A stretch of 64,000 nt of DNA from JAVBSN01 sp031556525 (GTDB lineage: Bacteria; Bacillota; Clostridia; Lachnospirales; Lachnospiraceae): NCBI GenBank assembly GCA_031556525.1, contig JAVBSS010000037.1, positions 1 to 64,000 on the forward strand, given 5' to 3'. Below are positions 51,590 to 59,137 of this stretch, piece by piece (within the stretch, counting starts at the first letter, position 1; every line of letters starts with the position of its first letter). The position numbers and the translations under genes are program-made. The notes under the pieces are model-generated. The model did not search any database. It was not told where the DNA came from and saw only the letters and a list, made by a program, of their open reading frames with translations.

Positions 51590-52840
51590 ATGTTATTTAA
51601 GATTGGACAAAAAGAATTTGAAAGAAATATAGTACTTAATTCGTTAATAATAGTATTATTAATTATTATTTTTTGCATACTAACAATTTCTACATCTTCA
51701 TTATTAAATAGTACAAATAAATATAGAGCATTATATAGCTTAATAGATAGTACAGGATATTTTTTAGGAACAGACTTAATTATTAATCAAGAAACAAGAG
51801 AACTTATTAGAGATAAAAAACAATTAGAAGAAATATTAGGAGATAATATAGAGGTTGCTGGACAATATGTTTTACCAGGTGCATTTTTAAATGGACAAGA
51901 TGCAAATATATGGAGTTATGACTGGGAAATTATAGATAATTATACGCCATCCATAGTTAAAGGAAGGTGGTTTAATAAAAAAGATATTGTTGATACTGAA
52001 AAAATATACGGAGTGATTCTTGATACAGGAGAATATGTAGTTGGAGATAAAGTAATTATCACTAATTGGAATAATAATTGCCCTGTGGAGATAGAGATAA
52101 TTGGTTTGTTAGAAGATAGTAGTAGTGTGTTTGGCTATATGCCGTTTTCAAAAAATAAAAGCAATTACTTAGATGGTTACTATACATATAACTTAGAATT
52201 TGAACAAGTGCCATTATTATTATTGTCAAATGATCAATTGGGCAAATATAGCTATTTTAATCCAGATATTGAAGGGTTAGAAGGAGAAGGTATTCAGCGA
52301 CAACAAAAAGGTGCGGTATTTATTACTTGGGATAATAATATTGTAGATTATCAAAATACCATAGTTGAGGACTTTATATTTAATTCAGATAACAATATTT
52401 GTTTTTCAGAAACTTTGGAATCTATGAAAATTGAAAGTAATAGAAGTATTATAAGACAAGTTACAAATATTTTACCAATTATAATATGTGTTTTTGTATT
52501 AGTTATAATTGCTACTGTAAGTGTTAGTGCAATATCTGTAAAAAGGCAACTTCATAACTATGCTATATATTATATATGTGGTTTAAAATGGAAGGATTGC
52601 ATATATATAAGCTTGATACATTCTTTTATATGTTCATCTACTGCATTAGTTATTGCATATATTGGAATATTGGTCCCAAAATGCATGGGAGTCTTTTCGG
52701 GAATATCGCTAAAAATTGGAATAATACAATTAATTATTTGTATTTTTGTTCAGATTATATTTATAGGTTTTTCATTAATTATGCCAATAAATATAATAAA
52801 AAAGACATCTGCAAAGGCACTACTTAATACTAATAAATAG
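51590..52840 (+). CDS. FtsX/MacB-like ABC transporter permease (second)
   Basis: The 416-residue protein repeats the layout of the preceding permease: an N-terminal helix (about 15-40), an extracytoplasmic domain (about 45-290), and three C-terminal helices with the coupling segment YAIYYICGLKWKDCIYISLI. The two permeases share the pattern ICG-x-x-x-K/R before the second helix but differ elsewhere, so they form a heterodimer. The ATPase gene follows 29 bases downstream. A target cannot be read from the sequence. Confidence 0.75.
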   Translation: MLFKIGQKEFERNIVLNSLIIVLLIIIFCILTISTSSLLNSTNKYRALYSLIDSTGYFLGTDLIINQETRELIRDKKQLEEILGDNIEVAGQYVLPGAFLNGQDANIWSYDWEIIDNYTPSIVKGRWFNKKDIVDTEKIYGVILDTGEYVVGDKVIITNWNNNCPVEIEIIGLLEDSSSVFGYMPFSKNKSNYLDGYYTYNLEFEQVPLLLLSNDQLGKYSYFNPDIEGLEGEGIQRQQKGAVFITWDNNIVDYQNTIVEDFIFNSDNNICFSETLESMKIESNRSIIRQVTNILPIIICVFVLVIIATVSVSAISVKRQLHNYAIYYICGLKWKDCIYISLIHSFICSSTALVIAYIGILVPKCMGVFSGISLKIGIIQLIICIFVQIIFIGFSLIMPINIIKKTSAKALLNTNK

Positions 52841-52869
52841 CTGTAAGAAGCTAACTATGGGAGTATATA

Positions 52870-53529
52870 ATGATAAAGTTAGAAAATATAACAAAGATAT
52901 ATAATAAAGGGAAAAATAATGAATTTTTAGCATTAGATCAAGTATCATTTAAAATTGATAGTGGAGAACTGGTTTCAATTATTGGTAAATCGGGTGCTGG
53001 AAAGTCTACATTATTACATATTCTTGCATGCATTGATTCATACGACAATGGTGAATACTATATAGATGAAACCTTAGTTAAAAACTTAAGTGATGAAGCA
53101 AGAGCTGCAATAAGAAATCAAAGTATTGGTATAGTTATGCAAGACTATGCATTAGTTGAGGATTTTAGTGTTATTGAAAATGTTTTACTGCCATTAGATT
53201 TTGATAAGCATAAGAAGAAAAATCGTAGAGAAATAGCTATAAAAGTATTAGAAGATGTGGACATGAAAGAGTATGAAAAAAAGAAAGTTAATTGTCTGTC
53301 AGGAGGGCAAAAACAAAGAGTTGCTATAGCAAGAGCAATTGTAAATAATCCTAGTATTATCTTGGCAGATGAACCAACAGGAGCATTGGATTCAAAAAAT
53401 GCAGAGCAGATAATGAAATTATTAAAAAAACTAAATACAGAAGGAAAAACAATTATTATTGTTACTCATGATAAAGGTATATCAGAACAATGTGATAGGG
53501 TAATAGAAATAATTGATGGAAAAATATAA
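52870..53529 (+). CDS. ABC transporter ATP-binding protein (MacB/LolD type)
   Basis: This 219-residue ATPase has the LolD/MacB form: Walker A IGKSGAGKSTLLHIL, Q-loop VMQDYALV, signature CLSGGQKQRVAIARAIVNNP, Walker B IILADEPTGALDSKN and H-loop IVTHDKG. It powers the two FtsX-like permeases upstream. Such systems usually extract or block membrane-active peptides or export them; with a secreted small protein at the head of the operon, immunity or export is plausible. Confidence 0.92.
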   Translation: MIKLENITKIYNKGKNNEFLALDQVSFKIDSGELVSIIGKSGAGKSTLLHILACIDSYDNGEYYIDETLVKNLSDEARAAIRNQSIGIVMQDYALVEDFSVIENVLLPLDFDKHKKKNRREIAIKVLEDVDMKEYEKKKVNCLSGGQKQRVAIARAIVNNPSIILADEPTGALDSKNAEQIMKLLKKLNTEGKTIIIVTHDKGISEQCDRVIEIIDGKI

Positions 53530-53530
53530 T

Positions 53531-53580
53531 AAAAAGCCCATAATAAGAAAAATATAATACTTGTCTTATTGTGGGCTTTT
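53531..53580 (+). terminator. Bidirectional intrinsic terminator
   Basis: AAAAGCCCAtAATAAG pairs with CTTATTgTGGGCTTTT across 53532-53580, between the ABC operon and the convergent transglycosylase gene. Confidence 0.8.
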
Positions 53581-53583
53581 ATA

Positions 53584-54402
53584 TTATTTGAAATAATCAA
53601 TTGATTTTGTTAAATTTAGTTCTTCTGCATTTACTGAAAACACATTATCATCTTCTTCGCTATCTTCATCACCATATAGTGAAGATATTGCTTTTTGTTG
53701 ATACTCTAGAGTTTTTAGATATGCTTCTGTAGCAAATGATAACTTAGAGTAACTGGTATCTTCAATTGAAGCAGCAGATACAGTATCTGAACTTGTAGAG
53801 GATGCCTTAGGAATAGTAGCAGCTTTATTTGATGTAACATAAGTGGTATTTGGAACTGAAATCCCCTCGTTCATATATCCAAGTATTTTCTGTACATAGT
53901 TTTGTGTTTCTTTAAATGGTGGAATTCCACCATATTTAGTTACATTACCAGGACCAGCATTGTAAGCAGCTAAAGCAAGGGAAACATCTCCGTTAAATTT
54001 ATCAAGCATTTCTTTTAAATATTTGGCACCGCCCATAATGTTTTGTTCAGCATCATAAGAATCAGTAACTCCTAGATATCTTGCAGTAGAAGGCATCAAT
54101 TGCATAATTCCTTGAGCTCCTGATTTGGAAGTTGCATTAGGGTTAAAGTTAGATTCAGCCTTTGCAACGGCCTTTAGCAAATTAACGTCTATATTATAAG
54201 TAGCAGCAGCTCTATTAAAAATATCATCAAGAGTAGTAGAGCCTGAACTTATTGTACTAGTAGTATTAGAGGTAGCTGTAGAATTAGATAATGAACTTAC
54301 TACTAATTCATCAAATGAAGAACTATTAGAAGATGAAGTTCTTGCAGTTGTATTATTATATATAGATTCATCAACATATCCAACGCCATTAACGTATGTC
54401 AT
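53584..54402 (-). CDS. Lytic transglycosylase (SLT domain)
   Basis: The 272-residue protein has a Ser/Thr-rich N-terminus without a clear signal peptide, then a goose-type lysozyme/SLT domain (about residues 75-185). Catalytic Glu lies in LKAVAKAESNFNPNATSKSG, followed by GAQGIMQLMPSTARYLGV and ALAAYNAGPGNVTKYGG, all classic motifs. Its end is an unrelated acidic tail. Without a signal, export might depend on another route (as for flagellar or spore enzymes). The start at 54402 follows GGAGGATAAAATT; the longer frame has no site. Confidence 0.88.
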   Translation of the reverse strand: MTYVNGVGYVDESIYNNTTARTSSSNSSSFDELVVSSLSNSTATSNTTSTISSGSTTLDDIFNRAAATYNIDVNLLKAVAKAESNFNPNATSKSGAQGIMQLMPSTARYLGVTDSYDAEQNIMGGAKYLKEMLDKFNGDVSLALAAYNAGPGNVTKYGGIPPFKETQNYVQKILGYMNEGISVPNTTYVTSNKAATIPKASSTSSDTVSAASIEDTSYSKLSFATEAYLKTLEYQQKAISSLYGDEDSEEDDNVFSVNAEELNLTKSIDYFK

Positions 54403-54628
54403 AATTTTATCCTCCGTAAAACGTATATTATTAAAATACAAAATAACTTACAATATGTATATCGGTAATTCATAGTAAAATTATAATTAATATACCATAA
54501 GAAATTTTTGTAAAATTACAATAGTTATAATAACATAAATATTTGAATTTGTCATTTCCAAGAAAAATATTAGATTGTATGTTAAAATAATAAAAAGTAT
54601 AGGTGATAAGGGTATAGGAGGTGAGATT

Positions 54629-54991
54629 ATGAACAGTAATGAAGTTATAGAAATGTTAATATCAGAATTTCCGTTTATTAAAGATGAATTAGCTGAAAAT
54701 GATCATTTAGAGGGTTTATCTCATCCAGTATTTTCAATATTATTTCTTCCACATATAATAAAGTTTTGCGAAATGGAAGATAAAGAAAGCTTAAAAAAGT
54801 TAGGTGTACTATTAGAAAAGATGGAATGTGAAGGTGTAATGGTACAGCAGGTGGTGAATGTTTCGGTACTTGAAGATTTTATCTTTGATGCTCCGGAATT
54901 GGTTCCTATACTAGCTAAATATTTAGGGGATAAAACACTAAAAGACTTAAAATATTGGATTAAAAGATACAAGTTGAATCCTTTGACCTAG
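54629..54991 (+). CDS. Hypothetical helical protein, possibly immunity-type
   Basis: The 120-residue soluble protein is all helix by pattern. FPFIKDELAENDHLEGLSHP and FSILFLPHIIKFCEMEDKES are followed by VLEDFIFDAPELVPILAKYL. This resembles the DUF7674-type proteins that accompany polymorphic toxins; I cannot confirm it. AGGAGGTGAG precedes the ATG at 54629, which excludes the longer frame. It heads a run of same-strand hypothetical genes (54629-57751) with short gaps. Confidence 0.65.
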   Translation: MNSNEVIEMLISEFPFIKDELAENDHLEGLSHPVFSILFLPHIIKFCEMEDKESLKKLGVLLEKMECEGVMVQQVVNVSVLEDFIFDAPELVPILAKYLGDKTLKDLKYWIKRYKLNPLT

Positions 54992-55019
54992 GATAAGAAT
55001 GAATGTGGGAGGGATACAG

Positions 55020-55340
55020 GTGAAGTTTAAGCATTTACTTATTGAATGTTATTGTGAGGAAGAATTACAGCAAGAAATATGCAATAATAATTTTGAAATG
55101 GGGATTCAGTGTATAAATTGTCCTCAAGCAAGTTATGTGCCATGTCCTAATGAATTAGCATTATCTAATAATAAAGGGGTTGTAGAGAGCGTAGAGGATT
55201 TTATAGGTTTTGGAGGAGATATGGAGCCAACGGAAATCTGTGAAGAGGAAGAGAGAATTAGGATTTGGCGAGATATATGTAAAAGAAAAATAAAAGAGGC
55301 ATATGAAGAATACATAAGGAAGTTTAATTCGGAAGTATAA
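55020..55340 (+). CDS. Hypothetical protein with cysteine pairs
   Basis: I prefer the GTG at 55020, placed after GGGAGGG (55007-55013), giving 106 residues; the ATG at 54999 has no site. The first 45 residues hold five cysteines (IECYCEEELQQEICNN, QCINCPQASYVPCPNE), suggesting metal binding, and a later acidic helix (EICEEEERIRIWRDICKRKI). No family recognised. It lies 28 bases after the upstream gene and 14 before the next. Confidence 0.55.
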   Translation: MKFKHLLIECYCEEELQQEICNNNFEMGIQCINCPQASYVPCPNELALSNNKGVVESVEDFIGFGGDMEPTEICEEEERIRIWRDICKRKIKEAYEEYIRKFNSEV

Positions 55341-55354
55341 GGGGTGAGTTATTG

Positions 55355-56497
55355 ATGGATTTAACGGAATATTTACAGAATGTTTTAAAAGATGAACAAT
55401 ATATTGAATGGGTAAATGATGGCCTTAGTGATAGGTTATTACCTGGAAAAAGTAATATTGATGAAAGACTACTTGATGAAATTATATTTAAATTAAATTC
55501 AAGAAAGGAAAGAGATTGCTTTTGGGAATCAATACTCGATTTTTTATCACCAGAATCATTTAATTCAGTTTTTGAATATCTTGTAGATGAGGATATTGCT
55601 GTTTGTAAAATGGGGCATATGGATTTAGAAGACGATAAGTTGGAAATATTATCTGGATATGTTGAAGAGGCTTTGTTTACTTTAGCAAAAAGAATTTATA
55701 AGGGTAAACAATATTCAGTTGATGAATTTTGTGATTTACTAAAAAAACATGATACAGGAGTCATATTAGATCAGCTTTTATTGGTAATCCCTAATAATGA
55801 TGAAAAGAAGAAAGCTTTATATTATTTTTATAGTCAAAAGGAAGAATATGGTTCTAAAATAATAGAGTTAATAAATGTAGAAAAATTAATTGTTACTGAA
55901 AATATAGATGAAATACAAAAAGCATTTGAATCAAAAAATTATTTGTTTTATTTGGCAATCTCAAAAAACTTATTTACTCCAAGTGATATACTAGAAGAGC
56001 TTAGTAAAATAAAAGGAATGAAATTTGCTTCTGAAATAAGGACAAATAGTCAAAATACAAAAAGAATCAAAGATAATTTTATATCTATAAATGAATATAA
56101 AATTAAGGTTTTAAGTATTGGAAGTTATGACGAAAAGGGAATATTTACTGATGCACAATGGGAACCATTTATGGGTAATATGGGAAGAAGTTGTGATGGG
56201 GTAAGAATTCAAGTTAAATCTAATTATCAAGAAATTAGTAATGAACTTTCCAAATACAGTGATATATCAGAAGAAGACTTATCGATTAAGGAATCAAATT
56301 TGGTACAGCTTTTTATAAGGAGTAAGGAAGAAGAATTTTGGTATGCATTATCAAAATGTAAATTTGGTTCAGATAGTGGAATAATCCATTTAGAATTTTT
56401 GAAAAAAGAAAAATGCATAGCGAAGTTGAAAGTAGAGCCACATAATAATCTTGTTTTATTAAAGTTATTGGGCAACATACAAAGGAGAATACAATAA
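55355..56497 (+). CDS. Hypothetical protein, 380 aa
   Basis: I do not recognise the protein. Residues 1-230 are helical and acidic without membrane segments; the C-terminal 140 residues have mixed alpha/beta character (EYKIKVLSIGSYDEKGIFTD, then DAQWEPFMGNMGRSCDGVRI). GGGGTGAG precedes the ATG at 55355. Its 3' end overlaps another open frame (56449-56586) that continues in a different phase, so a frameshift is possible. It belongs to a run of immunity-like hypothetical genes. Confidence 0.6.
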   Translation: MDLTEYLQNVLKDEQYIEWVNDGLSDRLLPGKSNIDERLLDEIIFKLNSRKERDCFWESILDFLSPESFNSVFEYLVDEDIAVCKMGHMDLEDDKLEILSGYVEEALFTLAKRIYKGKQYSVDEFCDLLKKHDTGVILDQLLLVIPNNDEKKKALYYFYSQKEEYGSKIIELINVEKLIVTENIDEIQKAFESKNYLFYLAISKNLFTPSDILEELSKIKGMKFASEIRTNSQNTKRIKDNFISINEYKIKVLSIGSYDEKGIFTDAQWEPFMGNMGRSCDGVRIQVKSNYQEISNELSKYSDISEEDLSIKESNLVQLFIRSKEEEFWYALSKCKFGSDSGIIHLEFLKKEKCIAKLKVEPHNNLVLLKLLGNIQRRIQ

Positions 56498-56586
56498 GAC
56501 ATGTTGGTGATTTCATAGAGAAGTTAGTAGAACTACTTCAAAAAGCGGTTGATGAAGGTAAGTATGTTATTATAATAATCAAATGA
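56449..56586 (+). pseudogene. Out-of-phase continuation, possible frameshifted gene end
   Basis: In a frame different from the 380-residue gene, 56449-56586 reads without stop as plausible protein (KVIGQHTKENTIRHVGDFIE, then KLVELLQKAVDEGKYVIIII) and ends in TGA overlapping the next ATG (ATGA at 56583). There is no ATG, GTG or TTG start in it; AAGGAG at 56482-56487 precedes only an ATA. It may be a frameshifted C-terminus of the upstream gene or a gene remnant. Confidence 0.35.
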
Positions 56587-56885
56587 TTAAAACAAAATTT
56601 GATTTGCGTGAAAATAACAAGCTGTATTCGTTTGAAATATATAATCCTCAAGTGCTTATGTTTGATCAATGTCTTATAAACAAGGATAAGAATGAAATCT
56701 TAGAAATATTAAAATTAAATGGTTGTTATGATGTTGAGGAAGAAGATTATGGATTTTTTGAAACAATATTTAGTAAAGAAATATGGAGTACATTTGTATT
56801 TGAATTTGATAAGTTGACACATATTGAATTTAGTCCATTGTCTGATAGTAATAAAAAAACAATTTGGCCTATGGAAAATAGGTAA
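56583..56885 (+). CDS. Hypothetical protein, 100 aa
   Basis: The 100-residue soluble protein has no recognised domain. It has an acidic helix (NKDKNEILEILKLNGCYDVE) between beta-like segments (FVFEFDKLTHIEFSPLSD). Its ATG overlaps the stop of the out-of-phase frame upstream, and no good ribosome site precedes it, so expression may depend on translational coupling. It is followed after 36 bases by another unknown gene. The call rests on its length and open frame. Confidence 0.5.
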   Translation: MIKTKFDLRENNKLYSFEIYNPQVLMFDQCLINKDKNEILEILKLNGCYDVEEEDYGFFETIFSKEIWSTFVFEFDKLTHIEFSPLSDSNKKTIWPMENR

Positions 56886-56921
56886 ATTAAAATAAATTTT
56901 TAATAATAAGGGGAGAAAATT

Positions 56922-57398
56922 ATGAACCAATTAGAAAACTGTGTGGAAACTTTAAAGAGTATGTTAGATGAGGAGAATTTCAATTATGAAAAACCTAATG
57001 TATCAGTTGCATGGAGTATTTTTAAAAAATTTGCAGATGTCAATTTTTCTGTAGATGAAGGTCTTGTAATTAGTGATGAGAGAACAATATGGTCTTGTGT
57101 ACTTTCTAAGAATGAAGAAATAGTTGAATGTGCAATGATACGTCAATTTTCAGTAGATGACGAAGAGGGATATAATGAGTATATTAAATATCTTGAAATA
57201 AAATTTAAGTATCCAGTGAATTTATTTACTAATATATCTCCATATAAAGAATATCCACATATATCGTTTTATTCAGATATACAATCATATGATTTTGATA
57301 ATTATGATGCCTTTTATGAGAATGTTGAAAAAACAGACACAATGATTATTGCACAAAGTAATATGCCATTAGATTGTTTAATAGAGTTTGATTACTAG
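56922..57398 (+). CDS. Hypothetical acidic protein, 158 aa
   Basis: The 158-residue soluble protein is acidic and rich in aromatic residues (PHISFYSDIQSYDFDNYDAF, DERTIWSCVLSKNEEIVECA). No named family is recognised; the composition resembles immunity proteins against secreted nucleases or other toxins. GGGGAG precedes the ATG with good spacing. It ends 17 bases before the lipoprotein gene's start. Confidence 0.6.
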   Translation: MNQLENCVETLKSMLDEENFNYEKPNVSVAWSIFKKFADVNFSVDEGLVISDERTIWSCVLSKNEEIVECAMIRQFSVDDEEGYNEYIKYLEIKFKYPVNLFTNISPYKEYPHISFYSDIQSYDFDNYDAFYENVEKTDTMIIAQSNMPLDCLIEFDY

Positions 57399-57415
57399 AA
57401 ATAGTGGTAAATTAT

Positions 57416-57751
57416 ATGAAAAAGAATATATTTATAGTCGTAATATTAATTGTAATATTAATTGGTGGGTGTAGTAATAATGATGATGAAAAAAGTACAT
57501 CATATCAAATGGAATATGATGTTATAGAAACAGGTGATGGAAGTACCTTGTACCAGATAGATGGAAAGAAATATGAGAATTTATTAGAAGTATCAGGTAG
57601 AAGTAATAGTGCAGAATGTGATAGTTATTATATTGTTTTATCAAATGATAGTAATATTACTTTTGAGGATGTAGATAAACGGTTTTGGTCAAGTAGCACT
57701 ACCGAGGAAACGGATTTCTATATAATTGAATATGGAATATATGATAAGTGA
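57416..57751 (+). CDS. Small putative lipoprotein
   Basis: The 111-residue protein begins MKKNIFIVVILIVILIGGCS, a lipoprotein signal with lipobox LIGGC, so the Cys at about residue 19 would be acylated and the protein anchored outside the membrane. The mature part is acidic and short, with no recognised domain. I use the ATG at 57416; a GTG 12 bases upstream is less likely because it would place polar residues before the signal. It closes the unknown-gene run, possibly a surface immunity lipoprotein. Confidence 0.7.
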   Translation: MKKNIFIVVILIVILIGGCSNNDDEKSTSYQMEYDVIETGDGSTLYQIDGKKYENLLEVSGRSNSAECDSYYIVLSNDSNITFEDVDKRFWSSSTTEETDFYIIEYGIYDK

Positions 57752-57809
57752 TTATAATATAGGAGAATGTTATGAAAATATAGATCTTAAAATATAGATT
57801 AAGTCTATA

Positions 57810-57837
57810 TTTACAAAACTATATAATATGCTATAAT
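57810..57837 (+). promoter_or_regulatory. Promoter of the antisense RNA (second toxin locus)
   Basis: TTTACA (57810-57815) and TATAAT (57832-57837), spacing 16, point towards the 3' end of the minus-strand holin-like toxin gene. Confidence 0.65.
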
Positions 57838-57843
57838 AGATAT

Positions 57844-57932
57844 ATAAATAGGAGTAATCGCCCACAAAGTGGTTAACCTCGTTTTAGTGAAAAATACCTA
57901 CCTAGACGGTCAAGTGCAAGGTAGGTATTTTT
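57844..57932 (+). ncRNA. Candidate antisense RNA antitoxin of the holin-like toxin
   Basis: Transcription from the promoter at 57810-57837 would run about 90 bases to the terminator at 57891-57932, which overlaps the toxin stop codon region. It begins with GGAGTAATCG (57851-57860), the same ten bases that open the toxin message from the other strand (58101-58092). This matches the convergent layout of known type I loci (txpA/RatA, bsrG/SR4). Not tested; inferred from promoter and terminator. Confidence 0.6.
57891..57932 (+). terminator. Bidirectional terminator between toxin and antisense RNA
   Basis: AAAATACCTACCT (57891-57903) pairs perfectly with AGGTAGGTATTTT (57919-57931) around a 15-base loop, with T-rich tails on both strands. 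Confidence 0.85.
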
Positions 57933-58026
57933 ATTTGTGCTTGTTATTCCTATCTATATAGGCAAGCAGTGCTACGATTAACATTCCAAACGCTATCATT
58001 AAAGATATTGCTTCATATGTACTCAT
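57931..58026 (-). CDS. Putative holin-like type I toxin (31 aa)
   Basis: The 31-residue peptide MSTYEAISLMIAFGMLIVAL followed by LAYIDRNNKHK matches the holin-like toxin family (PF16935; relatives TxpA, BsrG): a short MSTYE start, one membrane helix and a basic end. I place the start at 58026, after GGGGAGGTGG; the longer open frame upstream is the leader. It is transcribed from its own promoter (58110-58138) and faces an antisense RNA at its 3' end. In the family, overproduction harms the membrane or envelope. Toxicity here is inferred. Confidence 0.85.
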   Translation of the reverse strand: MSTYEAISLMIAFGMLIVALLAYIDRNNKHK

Positions 58027-58109
58027 CACACCACCTCCCCTCTTAGTGATATCTTGCATCACGCAAGTATGGGAGGCTACCACCCTGTACACGATTACTC
58101 CATAAATAT

Positions 58110-58138
58110 ATAATAGCATATAAGTGTACAACAATCAA
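58110..58138 (-). promoter_or_regulatory. Promoter of the holin-like toxin
   Basis: On the minus strand TTGATT (58138-58133) and TATTAT (58115-58110) have 17-base spacing. The message would start near 58103, just before GGAGTAATCG (58101-58092), and has a leader of about 75 bases. Confidence 0.65.
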
Positions 58139-58196
58139 TAAAATGTAAATAAAAAAAATACAAAAGAGACGATGTAATAAAGAGTATTTAAAAGCA

Positions 58197-58225
58197 TTGC
58201 ATATTATGAAATTATACAATAAAAT
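58197..58225 (+). promoter_or_regulatory. Promoter of the next hypothetical gene
   Basis: TTGCAT (58197-58202) and TAAAAT (58220-58225), spacing 17. Its place inside the longest open frame supports the later GTG start at 58278 for that gene. Confidence 0.55.
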
Positions 58226-58277
58226 TAGTAATGTTAGGGTATATATAGTGAGTAAGAAACATATGGGGGATAAAATA

Positions 58278-59027
58278 GTGAAAAAAGAAAATTCAAGAAA
58301 TAGTCAGAATGTAATTAGCGAAGAACAAGAAAGTAAAGATCCGTTGCAAAAAATTCAATTAACATTAGTGAAAATATTTGTATTATTAATAGTAATATTA
58401 GTTGGAATACAATTATATAATTATTTTCAACCTGCTAAATCAAAAAGTGTTCCAGAAGGGATTATTGTATATTTAGAAGAACGATATGGAGAAGAATTTG
58501 AACTAGAATCATGGAGTGGTGGTAATTTATTTAATAGAGATATACATGCCTATGCATATCCTGTAGAACAGGGGAAAGAGTATATGTTTCAAGTTGATGG
58601 ATATAGAGATAAAGATGGAAAAAGAAAATATTATGATACATATGTACAAGAGAAAATAAAAAAAGTATGCAATAATTATATAGAACCGATTATAAGAGAA
58701 TACTTTAATGAATATAAGTTTTATATAATTGTTACTGGTAAGGGAGCTACTGAAAATTTACCGTCAGATATTGAAGTAAAAGAATTAAAGGAATCAAAAT
58801 TAGATGAGCATTTTCCACTACCTAATTTATATGTATACTTACCACCTAGTGAATCCCAAGATGAAATAATTACACTAATAGATACAATAAATGAAAGTAA
58901 TTATGAAGGATATATATATGTTGTATGGTGCTATAGGGATGAAGTGTATGATGACATTACAGAGGATAATAGGAGTGTCAAAGATTATATTAGTGGACAA
59001 GACTATGAATCATATAATGGTAGATAA
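58278..59027 (+). CDS. Membrane-anchored hypothetical protein
   Basis: With the GTG at 58278 (GGGGG at 58265-58269 gives 8-base spacing), the protein has 249 residues: a polar N-terminus, one membrane helix (LVKIFVLLIVILVGIQLYNY, about 30-50), then an extracytoplasmic domain with YLEERYGEEFELESWSGGNL and AYAYPVEQGKEYMFQVDGYR. That last part resembles small domains in Firmicute surface proteins, but no family is named. It stands between the toxin locus and the hydrogenase, with its own promoter. Function unknown. Confidence 0.65.
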   Translation: MKKENSRNSQNVISEEQESKDPLQKIQLTLVKIFVLLIVILVGIQLYNYFQPAKSKSVPEGIIVYLEERYGEEFELESWSGGNLFNRDIHAYAYPVEQGKEYMFQVDGYRDKDGKRKYYDTYVQEKIKKVCNNYIEPIIREYFNEYKFYIIVTGKGATENLPSDIEVKELKESKLDEHFPLPNLYVYLPPSESQDEIITLIDTINESNYEGYIYVVWCYRDEVYDDITEDNRSVKDYISGQDYESYNGR

Positions 59028-59137
59028 AGTTATTATAAGCTTAGCTTATTTAACCAAAGTTAACGCATAGACATAAGCCTCAAAATGTTGTATATTAAGA
59101 GTGTTATAAAAGTGAAAAACATCAAAGGAGAACCATC

